Below are positions 27,081-34,740 of a stretch of 64,000 nt of DNA, piece by piece. The notes under the pieces were generated by a model, which worked only from the letters and a program-made list of their open reading frames with translations, was not told where the DNA came from and did no database searches. This stretch comes from an uncultured Clostridia bacterium (GTDB taxonomy: Bacteria > Bacillota > Clostridia > Lachnospirales > CAG-274). The position numbers and the translations under genes were made by a program. Location of the stretch: positions 1-64,000 of the forward strand of contig CALWOZ010000006.1 of the NCBI GenBank assembly GCA_944383305.1, given 5' to 3'. How positions within the stretch are numbered: position 1 is the stretch's first letter; the number at the start of each line of letters is the position of its first letter.

Positions 27081-27789
27081 AGATTTAAACAAAACATTTG
27101 GTAACAATCACGTTTTAAAAGGTATAACAACAACTATAAAAAAAGGTGAGGTTGTTGTTGTTATAGGTCCTTCTGGCTCTGGCAAAAGCACATTTTTAAG
27201 ATGTCTTAATAAACTTGAAGATATTACATCTGGTCATATAATATTTGAAGGTACAGATATTACTGATAAAAATGTAGATATTAGTATACATAGGCAAAAA
27301 ATGGGTATGGTGTTTCAACATTTTAACCTTTTTCCGCATTTAACTATATTAGAAAACATTACAATAGCACCTATTAAAGTTAAAAATATAGACAAAGAAA
27401 CAATTGAAAAAGAAGCAATGCACCTTTTAAGCCTTGTAGGTCTTGAAGAAAAAGCAAATGCGTATCCTTCTAGTCTATCTGGTGGTCAAAAGCAAAGAAT
27501 AGCTATAGTACGTGCACTAGCTATGAAACCAGACGTTATGCTCTTTGACGAACCTACGTCTGCACTTGATCCTGAAATGGTTGGAGAAGTTTTAGAAGTT
27601 ATGAAAAATCTTGCCAAAGAAGGTATGACTATGGTTGTTGTTACTCACGAAATGGGATTTGCTAAAGAAGTGGGTACAAGAGTTATCTTTATGGACGGTG
27701 GCAATATTTGTGAAGAAAATACACCTGAAAATATTTTTAACAATCCTAAACACCCTCGAACACAAGAATTTTTATCTAAAGTTTTATAA
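27067..27789 (+). CDS. Amino-acid ABC transporter ATP-binding protein (GlnQ/HisP type)
   Basis: 240 residues with Walker [11 protein letters not shown]-loop [11 protein letters not shown], signature [17 protein letters not shown], Walker [16 protein letters not shown] and H-loop VVTHEMGFA, the exact order and wording of the polar amino-acid ATPase group. The last gene of the operon. It ends in the usual [12 protein letters not shown]. Confidence 0.95.
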   Translation: MIEIKDLNKTFGNNHVLKGITTTIKKGEVVVVIGPSGSGKSTFLRCLNKLEDITSGHIIFEGTDITDKNVDISIHRQKMGMVFQHFNLFPHLTILENITIAPIKVKNIDKETIEKEAMHLLSLVGLEEKANAYPSSLSGGQKQRIAIVRALAMKPDVMLFDEPTSALDPEMVGEVLEVMKNLAKEGMTMVVVTHEMGFAKEVGTRVIFMDGGNICEENTPENIFNNPKHPRTQEFLSKVL

Positions 27790-27810
27790 ATATATTTAAC
27801 TATATAATAA

Positions 27811-27862
27811 AGTTTTAGAGTAAGTATGAGAAGATATCATTTTCCTATACTTGCTCTAAAAC
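27811..27862. terminator. Long inverted repeat after the ABC operon (possible terminator)
   Basis: Left arm 27811-27827 (AGTTTTAGAGTAAGTAT) pairs with right arm 27846-27862 with one mismatch around an 18-base loop, 21 bases after the ATPase stop. No strong T run follows, so it may instead be an mRNA-stabilising stem. Confidence 0.5.
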
Positions 27863-27957
27863 TATTTATTGATAATTCTCTAAATCTACACATAAAATTT
27901 ATAAAAATATTAAAAATGGTGTAGCGTAGTAAACTAAATTTATATGAGGTGATAATA

Positions 27958-28434
27958 ATGGCAATAATTCTAAAAAAGCCAATGTTTGATGAACTTGAAT
28001 TTCGCCAAAAATTGATGGCAGATGAAAATACGATGAGATATAATCGTGCATATGGTGGTACAATTCCTTTTCCTAAAGAAAACTGGGAAAGCTGGTACAA
28101 ACGCTGGGTTTTAGATAACTCTAAAGATTATTTTTATAGATATATCTTTGATGAAAATATCAACCAATTTGTTGGAGAAGTGTCTTATCATAAAAAACAA
28201 GAGTTAGATTTCTATTCTTATTTTTGTGGTATAATTGTCTTGGACAAATATCGAAATAAGGGATATGGTAAAACAGGATTGTTATCACTTTGCAATGCTG
28301 CAAGAAAAAACGGCTTAAAATACCTATCCGATGATATTGCCATAGATAATCCATCTTTAGCGTTATTTTTGAAAGTTGGTTTTGTTATATGGTATCAAAA
28401 TGATGAATTTACACGAGTGACAATTAAATTATAA
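27958..28434 (+). CDS. GNAT family N-acetyltransferase
   Basis: The start at the ATG at 27958 fits GAGGTGAT just upstream; a GTG at 27949 lies inside that ribosome site. 158 residues with the GNAT acetyl-CoA loop LDKYRNKGYGKTGLLSLC (R/QxxGxG/A type) and the C-terminal NPSLALFLKVGF motif. Substrate unknown. It stands alone between the importer operon and an XRE gene. Its codon use is somewhat less AT-biased (TGG- and CGC-containing), which could mean recent acquisition. Confidence 0.8.
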   Translation: MAIILKKPMFDELEFRQKLMADENTMRYNRAYGGTIPFPKENWESWYKRWVLDNSKDYFYRYIFDENINQFVGEVSYHKKQELDFYSYFCGIIVLDKYRNKGYGKTGLLSLCNAARKNGLKYLSDDIAIDNPSLALFLKVGFVIWYQNDEFTRVTIKL

Positions 28435-28610
28435 ATTAAGTTCAACTTATAGTTTATTAGTTGACCTTATAAATGATAAAATGAAGTATGTCAGATAGAT
28501 CTATCTTGTTGTCAATAAAGTTCTTTCACTATCTATACACCAAAGCACTAATTATTATAACAAATCTTATAATTTTAATGAAAAAAATTAAATCCTATTT
28601 TAAGTTATAA

Positions 28611-28644
28611 AAAAGTACTAATTAAACATTTAATTAGTACTTTT
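28611..28644. terminator. Bidirectional terminator between convergent genes
   Basis: A 16-bp perfect stem AAAAGTACTAATTAAA / TTTAATTAGTACTTTT with a 2-3-base loop, with T runs on both strands, between the GNAT gene and the convergent XRE gene. Confidence 0.8.
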
Positions 28645-28663
28645 TATTATATAATTTTTTATA

Positions 28664-28906
28664 TTATTCTATTTCTTGTTCCAAATTATCAAATTCTTCA
28701 GTAGAAAAAAATTCTCCTAAGGTCATATTTAATCCATCACAAATTATTTTTATTGTTATTATTTTAGGATTTTTACTTTTTCCATATAAAATATTTTTAA
28801 TAGATGATGGTGGCAAGCCACATATAGTAGCTAATTTATTAATAGATATATCTCTTTCTCCACATAATTGTAGTATTCTATTTTTAATAGTGTCTGCTGT
28901 ATTCAA
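28664..28906 (-). CDS. XRE family transcriptional regulator (TTG start)
   Basis: The TTG at 28904-28906 has a perfect GGAGG 7 bases upstream; the ATG at 28936 lacks one. 80 residues, almost entirely an HTH_3 domain: NRILQLCGERDISINKLATI, PPSSIKNILYGKSKNP, LNMTLGEFF. It is divergent from the SLOG gene across a 22-bp perfect inverted repeat and is the natural candidate to bind it. Confidence 0.8.
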   Translation of the reverse strand: MNTADTIKNRILQLCGERDISINKLATICGLPPSSIKNILYGKSKNPKIITIKIICDGLNMTLGEFFSTEEFDNLEQEIE

Positions 28907-28951
28907 ATTACTACCTCCCATATTAATTATTACCAATATAATAACTAAAAT

Positions 28952-29013
28952 CCTTGCATAAAATAGGCTATACGTGATACTATTAGGCTATGTATAGCCT
29001 ATTTTATGCAAGG
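28952..29013. repeat. 22-bp perfect inverted repeat between the XRE and SLOG genes
   Basis: Left arm 28952-28973 is the exact reverse complement of right arm 28992-29013, around an 18-base loop that repeats the inner TAGGCTAT. The right arm runs into the ribosome site (AAGGAGGG) of the SLOG gene, so as RNA the hairpin could hide that site; as DNA it could be a regulator-binding palindrome. Confidence 0.85.
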
Positions 29014-29023
29014 AGGGAATTAT

Positions 29024-29500
29024 ATGAAAGATAAAACTGCTTTTTTCACAGGTCATAGAAATATACAAAAATCTCTTTATCCTATTATAGAAAAAGAATT
29101 AAAAAAATTAATTATTAAACTTATTAATAAAAATATTATCTATTATGGTGTAGGCGGTGCAGTTGGATTTGATACTGTATCTGCACTTACCATTTTATCT
29201 TTAAAAAAATATTATCCTCAAATTAAACTAATACTTGTATTACCTTGCAAGTCACATACAAAGTACTGGCAATATGAAGATATTTTATTATATGAACAAA
29301 TATTTAAACAGGCTAATAAAGTTGTATATATATCTGAACACTATACAAAAAATTGTATGTTAGACAGAAATATACACCTTGTAAAAAATAGTAGCTATTG
29401 TATAAGCTATCTTAAACATTATACAGGTGGTACAGCATATACAGTAGCTCAAGCTAAAAGACTAGGTCTTACTATTTACAATATTGCAAAAAATATATAA
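29024..29500 (+). CDS. SLOG family protein (DUF1273/YpsA-like)
   Basis: Starts at the ATG at 29024 (GGAGG 7 bases before); the ATG at 29006 lies inside the inverted repeat. 158 residues with the Rossmann-like nucleotide-binding start AFFTGHRNI, YYGVGGAVGFDTVSALTIL and LILVLPC. SLOG proteins bind nucleotides or related ligands and often work in stress or conflict systems. The biochemical role is unknown. Its expression is probably controlled through the inverted repeat and the divergent XRE regulator. Confidence 0.78.
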   Translation: MKDKTAFFTGHRNIQKSLYPIIEKELKKLIIKLINKNIIYYGVGGAVGFDTVSALTILSLKKYYPQIKLILVLPCKSHTKYWQYEDILLYEQIFKQANKVVYISEHYTKNCMLDRNIHLVKNSSYCISYLKHYTGGTAYTVAQAKRLGLTIYNIAKNI

Positions 29501-29638
29501 TAATTTTAAATAAATTTATTAAAAAATTAAACCAATTTATCATTTTTATATATAATATTAATCTATGCCCTTCTTTAATAAAAATTAAAACAAAAATAAG
29601 TTTATAATTTTTATCTTAAAAAATAAATTTAGAAAATC

Positions 29639-29752
29639 AATTTTTTTGATACTTTGTATCAAAAAACAGCTATTCCTATTATTCTTCTTCGATAAAAATT
29701 AAAACAAAAACCCGTTTATAATTTTTATCTCGAACCGTAGCTTAATTGAAAT
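29639..29752. repeat. Dispersed intergenic repeat, fullest copy
   Basis: Order of blocks: TTTTTTTGATAC, a short palindrome around TTTG, GCTATTCCTATTATTCTTCT, ATAAAAATTAAAACAAAAA, GTTTATAATTTTTATCT and GTAGCTTAATTGA. The same blocks in the same order occur at 32458-32599. Partial copies are at 29578-29626, 41230-41290, 49287-49326 and, inverted, at 11369-11397 and 15317-15345. It has no coding capacity. Confidence 0.65.
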
Positions 29753-29756
29753 TAAT

Positions 29757-29796
29757 AAAAAAGGTTTATTATATTAACATAATAAACCTTTTTTGT
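29757..29796. terminator. Bidirectional terminator
   Basis: A 16-bp stem AAAAAAGGTTTATTAT / ATAATAAACCTTTTTT with a 6-base loop, between the SLOG gene and the convergent XRE gene. Confidence 0.75.
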
Positions 29797-29827
29797 TAAA
29801 TTTCTTATAAAATTTTAAAATAAGTTA

Positions 29828-30190
29828 TTATAAATGTTTGCAAAATAGCGTAAACTCTTTTATCACTTGACATAGATAATTTAATTCTTTTGAATTTAAA
29901 ATATTTAAGTATAATAAAATCTCTTCTTTTTCATTATTTATAAAATTTTCATTTTTTATATCTTTTTGCTCTAAATCTTTAAATACTAAATCATCTAAAG
30001 TAATATTAAACAATTTACATACATTATAAAGATTTTTTAAACTAGCTCCTCTTTGCCCTCGTTCAACTAAACCTAAAAATCCAGCCTTTATGTCTAAAAT
30101 AATAGCCAATTCTTCTATACTAAGTCCTAATTGTTTTCTTTTAAACCTTATATTTTTACCTATTATAGCATTAAGCTCTTTTGATTGCAT
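29828..30190 (-). CDS. XRE family transcriptional regulator
   Basis: 120 residues. Residues ~8-65 are an HTH_3 domain (IGKNIRFKRKQLGLSIEELA, DIKAGFLGLVERGQRGAS, LFNITLDDLV). The C-terminal half is a charged tail without a known domain. AAAGGAGG lies 11 bases before the ATG. It is divergent from another XRE gene, with shared repeat motifs between. Confidence 0.85.
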   Translation of the reverse strand: MQSKELNAIIGKNIRFKRKQLGLSIEELAIILDIKAGFLGLVERGQRGASLKNLYNVCKLFNITLDDLVFKDLEQKDIKNENFINNEKEEILLYLNILNSKELNYLCQVIKEFTLFCKHL

Positions 30191-30204
30191 AAGTTATATA
30201 TCCT

Positions 30205-30304
30205 CCTTTAGAACTATTAAGTGTATAAAATATCTATTAGTTCATATAATATTTAATAATATCATATTACACTATTAATATCAATATGTAACTAATAGTT
30301 CATC
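30205..30304. promoter_or_regulatory. Intergenic operator region of the divergent XRE pair
   Basis: The sequence AATAGTTC or TTAGTTC appears three times: reversed as GAACTATT at ~30209, as CTATTAGTTCATA at ~30232, and as CTAATAGTTCATC at ~30291. Repeated half-sites of this kind between divergent XRE genes are typical autorepressor operators. Confidence 0.5.
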
Positions 30305-30316
30305 AAAGGAGTTTTT

Positions 30317-30652
30317 ATGAGCAATCTAAACTATGAAAAATTAGGTATAAAAATACGAGAATATAGACTAAAAAATAAATTAACACAAGAAAAACTAGCA
30401 GAGATTGTAAATCTAAGCCCTCGATATATAGCCTTTATAGAAAATGGATATAAAGTCCCTAAATTAGAAACTTTTATAAACATACTAAACGCCTTAAATG
30501 CCTCTGCCGATTATGTCTTAGAAGATAGCATAAATTATAAATCTAAAGAGAAAATATATTTAATAGAAGATAAATTAAAAACTTTACCTAGTAAATATCA
30601 AAAAGAAATATTAGATATATTAGATTGTATAATAGAAAATTATAAAAAATAA
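30317..30652 (+). CDS. XRE family transcriptional regulator
   Basis: 111 residues. HTH_3 domain over the first ~65 residues (YEKLGIKIREYRLKNKLTQE, LSPRYIAFIENGYKVPKLET, ILNALNASADYVL). The C-terminal helical tail (LPSKYQKEILDILDCIIENY) is of the type found in small Clostridial XRE repressors. AAAGGAG precedes the ATG by 7 bases. It is followed by a terminator at 30775. Confidence 0.87.
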   Translation: MSNLNYEKLGIKIREYRLKNKLTQEKLAEIVNLSPRYIAFIENGYKVPKLETFINILNALNASADYVLEDSINYKSKEKIYLIEDKLKTLPSKYQKEILDILDCIIENYKK

Positions 30653-30774
30653 GTTTTTATTATGATACTTACTATTACCTAACATTTATTAAACCTAAAA
30701 GTTAAAACAAAATAGATATATAATTTTTAACTTTAATAATAGTAAAAAATAGATAAACTTAAATAGGTTTAACA

Positions 30775-30810
30775 AAAAAGCTATAAAATTATTAATTTTA
30801 TAGCTTTTTA
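30775..30810. terminator. Bidirectional terminator
   Basis: A 15-bp stem AAAAAGCTATAAAAT / ATTTTATAGCTTTTT with a 5-base loop, between the XRE gene and the convergent membrane-protein gene. Confidence 0.75.
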
Positions 30811-30841
30811 TTTTATTAAATTATTTTTAATAATGAATCAA

Positions 30842-31483
30842 TTATTTATGTAATTTATTATATATTATTTTAATAACTTTAACTATAACATAAATTAGAA
30901 ATAATAATATAAATTCTATTAAACATAACATAACAAACTTTATATAGCTTTCGTATCGTTGAGGATTTTGTAATGTGTTAATATACAATAACTTAGAATG
31001 TAAAATAATATCTGAATAAGATAAACCTATTATATTAATAAAAAAATAATAAAAACCTTTTTTATAGGTAAAATAGTTAATTAATATTAAAAACAATACA
31101 TTAATACTTAAATAAGTCTCATTCATACGATTCATATTTATACCATTAAGATTTAAAATATTCCTATTTGCTATTAACTCAAATCCTATGTTTAATATTA
31201 AACCCAAAAAAATCCATTGTATTATAAAAAAATAAATTTTTTTGCTTATTTTAATATTTTTATTAAAGTTTACTTTTAATATATAAAAAATACTAGATAA
31301 TAAAAACAGTATATTAAATATTAAAAGAAAAATAGGACTCCAATATACGTCTATATTATCTAATATAAGATAAGATTTATATATAAAAAAAATAAATAAA
31401 AAATTATATAATATTAATTCAAAATGGCTTTTTAACCACCTTAAACATTTATTATCTTTAAGATATTGAACCATTATCATCAC
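30842..31483 (-). CDS. Hypothetical membrane protein (about six helices)
   Basis: 213 residues, strongly hydrophobic, with segments such as LILYNFLFIFFIYKSYLIL, IFLLIFNILFLLSSIFYIL, IIQWIFLGLILNIGFELI and CLIEFILLFLIYVIVKVI. The family is not recognised. No good ribosome site precedes the ATG cluster at ~31483, which lies inside the 3' end of the decayed upstream gene, so translation may have depended on coupling to it. It is the last gene of a decayed ECF sigma-factor locus and may itself be on the way out. Confidence 0.6.
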   Translation of the reverse strand: MMIMVQYLKDNKCLRWLKSHFELILYNFLFIFFIYKSYLILDNIDVYWSPIFLLIFNILFLLSSIFYILKVNFNKNIKISKKIYFFIIQWIFLGLILNIGFELIANRNILNLNGINMNRMNETYLSINVLFLILINYFTYKKGFYYFFINIIGLSYSDIILHSKLLYINTLQNPQRYESYIKFVMLCLIEFILLFLIYVIVKVIKIIYNKLHK

Positions 31484-31642
31484 AAGTTATAGTTATTTGC
31501 TCCTCTCTATCATTACCATTTCTTCTATTTCTTTTTCTAAAGTATTTTGCGTAGTATTTTATGTAGCAGACACACTTGTTGACATTGATGATACAATAAT
31601 AGTAGAAGAAACAACTGACATTAAAAATTTTTTTAAACTCAT
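31458..31642 (-). pseudogene. Decayed small secreted protein gene
   Basis: AAAGGAG stands 7 bases before the ATG at 31642. If one A is dropped from an A7 run near the start, the frame reads MSLKKFLMSVVSS and a signal peptide ending SMSTSVSAT. A stop then follows, and the same frame continues NTLEKEIEEMVMIER. A second shift leads to EEQITITCDDNGSIS and a stop at 31458. The three pieces together look like one short exported protein broken by at least two indels and one stop. A sigma-A-like promoter (31685-31713) still stands upstream. Confidence 0.5.
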
Positions 31643-31684
31643 TTTAATCACTCCTTTAATTTCATATAGATTTAATATGTCCTC

Positions 31685-31713
31685 ATTATAATACAAATTT
31701 TTCATACTTACAA
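31685..31713 (-). promoter_or_regulatory. Sigma-A-like promoter upstream of the decayed secreted-protein gene
   Basis: On the minus strand TTGTAA, a 17-base spacer and TATAAT lie 43 bases before the ATG at 31642. Two copies of an 18-bp direct repeat (31714-31731 and 31757-31774) abut its upstream side. Confidence 0.5.
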
Positions 31714-31774
31714 TATATAAAACTACTAAAATTATACAATTGTTTCTATAATATTATATATAAAACTACTAAAA
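31714..31774. repeat. Two 18-bp direct repeats, 43-bp period
   Basis: TATATAAAACTACTAAAA occurs at 31714-31731 and again at 31757-31774. A second motif, AATTGTTTCTATA, occurs at 31738-31750 and 31809-31821, so about 70 bp appears to have been duplicated with drift. It may be an operator pair or just a duplication. Confidence 0.6.
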
Positions 31775-31816
31775 GTATATATTTGTCATTATTACAGTAT
31801 ATTAGACTAATTGTTT

Positions 31817-31852
31817 CTATATTAAATCATCTAGACTATTATTATCTATCAT
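31817..31852 (-). pseudogene. Remnant start of an anti-sigma-factor-like gene
   Basis: AAGGAG is 7 bases before an ATG that reads MIDNNSLDDLI and then stops. Position directly after an ECF sigma gene, with such an acidic N-terminus, is typical of the cognate anti-sigma or membrane partner. Only the first 11 codons survive. Confidence 0.4.
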
Positions 31853-31896
31853 ATCCTAGCTCCTTCAGTCTTTTTTAATAAGGTTTCTACCTACTT

Positions 31897-32315
31897 TTAA
31901 AAGTCAAATAAATAATATAAGGTTAATAGCACTTTTATTTTGTATAGTAAACTTTCAATAATTTTATTTATTTTATTAAGTAACTCTTTTTGTATAATAT
32001 CTTCTTCAAAGTTTTCATTTAAAAATATTAAATTTTCATTTCTTCATTAATATTTATAACTTGTATAATATTATTACGCCTTGCTATTTTTCTTATATTA
32101 CTTTTAAAAAGATTATATGATAATGAAAAAAATAAAGCCTTTGGATTTTGTTCCCAATTTAAGTTAATATTACTTTCTAATGCTTTTAAAAATGTTTGTT
32201 GATATAAGTCTTGTACGTCTTCTTTATTTATACACAATTTTATACAAAATTTATATACGTCTGTTCCAAACTTATCTATACATTTTTCTATTTCTCTAGC
32301 CTCCAATTTTTTCAC
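31897..32315 (-). pseudogene. Decayed ECF-type RNA polymerase sigma factor
   Basis: The intact first 95 codons hold sigma region 2: KFGTDVYKFCIKLC, DVQDLYQQTFLKALE and FSLSYNLFKSNIRKIARRNN. The frame stops after NEEMKI, but a one-base shift restores NENFEEDIIQKELLNKINKI and IIESLLYKIKVLLTLYYLFD, which is the region 2-4 linker and the start of region 4. Without region 4 the short product could not recognise -35 elements. A GGAGG ribosome site is intact. It was the first gene of a small ECF operon. Confidence 0.72.
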
Positions 32316-32719
32316 CTCCTTTATCCTTTCACTATATATTCGTCATCACATTTAATATGGTTCATTTTTTTATAAATTTTTTTAAATTTATATACCAAAA
32401 CTTACAATTAGAAAAAATAATATAAATAATGTATAATATAATTAGACTAATCAATTAGTTTTTTGATACCTTATATCAAAATAAACAAGCTATTCCTATT
32501 ATTTTTCTATAATATGGTAATTTTATAAATTTACACCATTTAAACCAAAAGTAAGTTTATAAATTTTATCTTGAAAAATAAAGTCATAGCTTAATTGAGA
32601 AAATAATAGTTTTTTAATACTAAGTGTTAAAATATTCTATTCCTAATATTTTTTAAGTCAAAATTTTTGTATCTAAAAATAAAATCAAATTCTAAAATAA
32701 ATTTTTAAGGAGTTTTTAT
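32316..32719. other. Intergenic region with dispersed-repeat copy
   Basis: No gene. It contains the sigma gene's upstream region, a full dispersed-repeat copy (32458-32599), a degenerate second copy of its first half (about 32610-32660, with CTATTCCTAATATTTTTT), and the ribosome site of the FtsH-like gene. Confidence 0.55.
32458..32599. repeat. Dispersed intergenic repeat, second long copy
   Basis: Has the same block order as 29639-29752: TTTTTTGATACC, TATCAAAATAAAC, GCTATTCCTATTATTTTTCT, AAGTAAGTTTATAAATTTTATCT, GAAAAATAAAGTCATAGC and TTAATTGAG. It has an insertion of ~25 bases in the middle relative to the other copy. Confidence 0.65.
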
Positions 32720-34417
32720 ATGAAAAAGATAAATTATAAAATAATAGGTTTTGTAAGTCTTTTTATTGTTCTTTTATTAGGGGTTAGTCTTATAGATAAA
32801 GATAATTATGTACCTTATATAGATTTTTATGAAAAGGTAAATAATCAAAATATAGATACAATATTTTATAATAATAGTGATAAAATAAAATTTAAACAAA
32901 AGGATAACGATACAGTTTTTACAACAGATAATCCTAGAAAAGAAAATTTTAAAGAAGAAATGCTTTTTAAGGGAATAACTTTTAAAGAGCAAATAAATGT
33001 TGGTAATAGCTTGTCTGCTATTTTAGGCATAGCTTTAGTAGGGAGTATAATATTTATTGTGTATAAAAAAACTAAAAAAAGTGCTATAACTATAAAACAA
33101 TTTGATATAAACGACAAAACTAATATATATTTTAAAGATATAGCAGGCAATGAAGAAGCTAAGGAAAATTCTAAAGATATAGTAGATTTTCTTAAATATC
33201 CAGAAAAATATAAAAAACTTAATGCTAGAATACCTCGAGGTATTATATTTTATGGCGAACCAGGAACAGGCAAAACAATGATGGCTAGAGCAATAGCCTC
33301 TGAGGCAAATGTGCCTTTTTATTCTGTGTGTGGCTCTGACTTTGTTGAAATGTATGTAGGGGTAGGAGCATCAAGGGTTAGAAGTCTTTTTAAAAAGGCT
33401 AGAGAACACAAAAAAGCCGTTATATTTATAGATGAAATAGATGCAATAGGTAAAAAAAGAGCAACCTCTTTACAAAATACAAATGAAGAACGTGAACAAA
33501 CATTAAATGCTCTTTTAACAGAAATGAGTGGATTTTCTAAAGATGAAGGTATTGTAGTTATAGCTACTACTAACCGTATAGATATATTAGATGATGCTCT
33601 TATAAGAGCTGGTCGATTTGATAGACATATAGAAATAAACTTGCCTGATAAAGTAGCTAGAGAAAAAATTATAACTTTATTATTAAAAGACAAAAAAATA
33701 GATGACAATATAAATATAGAAGAAATAGCTAAAAAAACTATATATTTTAGTGGAGCTATGTTAGACGCTTTAATAAATGAAGCTAGTATAATGGCTATAA
33801 AAGATAATAATGACAAAATAAATATTAATCATATAGATAAAGCCTATTTAAAAATAATAGCTGGAGATGAAAAAAAGGATAAATCTTTTATGACAGAACA
33901 AGATAAAAAAATAACTGCTATACACGAGGCTGGTCACGCAGTAGTCACCAACGCTTTAAACAATGCTACTATATCTAAAATATCTATAATACCTACAACA
34001 AAGGGTGCTGGTGGATTTTGTTTAAATATATTTGAAGACAAACTTTTTCAAACTAAAAAAGACATAGAAAATCAAATAATGTCTTTATATGGTGGGCGTT
34101 GTGCCGAAGAAATTATTTTAGGTTCAGAAAATATAACTACTGGTGCTTATAATGATATAGAAAAAGCTACAAAATTAATAATAGATTATGTATCTAAATA
34201 TGGTATGACAGATAATAATATTTTAAGCCATAATATTTTAAAAGAAAATAATAATACTTTAGATATTTATAAAAAGATTTCTTTAAATTTATATGAAAAA
34301 ACTAAAAATATTTTAATAGAAAATATTAAAAATCTTGAAAAATTGGCTAATGAACTAATAGAAAAAGAAACATTAGATGAAAAACAAATATATAATATAT
34401 TAAAAAAATGTAGTTAA
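32720..34417 (+). CDS. Compact FtsH-like membrane AAA+ zinc protease
   Basis: 565 residues. Two N-terminal membrane helices (~7-25 and ~96-113) flank a ~65-residue outside domain. The AAA domain has Walker A GEPGTGKT (~180), the pore motif YVGVGAS, Walker B VIFIDEIDAIG and the SRH arginines in DALIRAGRFDRHIE. The protease domain has zinc site HEAGH (~403) and the third ligand in the TGAYNDIEKATKLI region (~477). All catalytic elements are intact. It lacks the long C-terminal extension of housekeeping FtsH (600-700 residues) and shows unusual sequence, so it is probably a second, accessory FtsH. The Cys/Trp-repeat gene follows on the same strand. Confidence 0.88.
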   Translation: MKKINYKIIGFVSLFIVLLLGVSLIDKDNYVPYIDFYEKVNNQNIDTIFYNNSDKIKFKQKDNDTVFTTDNPRKENFKEEMLFKGITFKEQINVGNSLSAILGIALVGSIIFIVYKKTKKSAITIKQFDINDKTNIYFKDIAGNEEAKENSKDIVDFLKYPEKYKKLNARIPRGIIFYGEPGTGKTMMARAIASEANVPFYSVCGSDFVEMYVGVGASRVRSLFKKAREHKKAVIFIDEIDAIGKKRATSLQNTNEEREQTLNALLTEMSGFSKDEGIVVIATTNRIDILDDALIRAGRFDRHIEINLPDKVAREKIITLLLKDKKIDDNINIEEIAKKTIYFSGAMLDALINEASIMAIKDNNDKININHIDKAYLKIIAGDEKKDKSFMTEQDKKITAIHEAGHAVVTNALNNATISKISIIPTTKGAGGFCLNIFEDKLFQTKKDIENQIMSLYGGRCAEEIILGSENITTGAYNDIEKATKLIIDYVSKYGMTDNNILSHNILKENNNTLDIYKKISLNLYEKTKNILIENIKNLEKLANELIEKETLDEKQIYNILKKCS

Positions 34418-34491
34418 TATTACAAAAGCCTGTCACCCTTTTTCTTATCCTGAATAATATATTATTAGGACAAAGAAAAGGAGGTGTTATT

Positions 34492-34740
34492 GTGAGATAC
34501 GGTTGGTTAGGTAACTGGGGCTATGGCAACAACTGGGGTTGCAACAGATGTTGCTGTAACAACAACTGGGGCTGCGGCAACAGATGTGGCTGTAACAACA
34601 ACTGGGGCTGCGGCAACAGATGTGGCTGTAACAACAACTGGGGTTGTGGCAACAGATGTGGTTGTAACAACAATTGGGGCTGTGGCAACAGATGTGGTTG
34701 TAACAACAATTGGGGCTATGGCAACAACTGGTGGTTATAA
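34492..34740 (+). CDS. Cys/Gly/Asn/Trp-rich repeat peptide (82 residues, GTG start)
   Basis: A GTG start with GGAGG 7 bases before it. The product has 16 Cys and 10 Trp and is built from four near-perfect 12-residue units of the form NNNWGCGNRCGC, flanked by degenerate units. There is no signal peptide. All three plus frames and much of the minus strand are open because of the 36-base period, but only this frame has a ribosome site. It resembles no family I can name; Gly/Cys-rich repeat bacteriocins, spore-coat peptides and metal-binding proteins are possible parallels only. After the stop, the next frame continues GYNNFGFGNNSWFY, so the 3' end may have shifted frame. Confidence 0.7.
   Translation: MRYGWLGNWGYGNNWGCNRCCCNNNWGCGNRCGCNNNWGCGNRCGCNNNWGCGNRCGCNNNWGCGNRCGCNNNWGYGNNWWL
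34558..34737 (+). repeat. 36-bp tandem repeats encoding the Cys/Trp peptide
   Basis: Units at 34558-34593, 34594-34629, 34630-34665 and 34666-34701 differ only at a few third positions (GGC/GGT, TGC/TGT, AAC/AAT); a diverged half unit follows and another precedes. The GC content is far above the surroundings. Confidence 0.9.

Larger units (their letters stand above)
29501..29827. other. Intergenic region with dispersed AT-rich repeat copies
   Basis: No gene is seen. It contains a partial repeat copy (29578-29626), a fuller copy (29639-29752) and a terminator (29757-29796). The repeat is described under the separate repeat entries. Confidence 0.6.

Noticed and set aside
29828..30652. Divergent XRE pair as the immunity region of a prophage
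   Set aside because: No integrase, excisionase, structural or lysis gene and no att-like repeats are seen nearby.
33319..33816. 165-codon minus-strand frame inside the FtsH-like gene
   Set aside because: Lies opposite the AAA domain and has shadow-like Ser/Ile composition.
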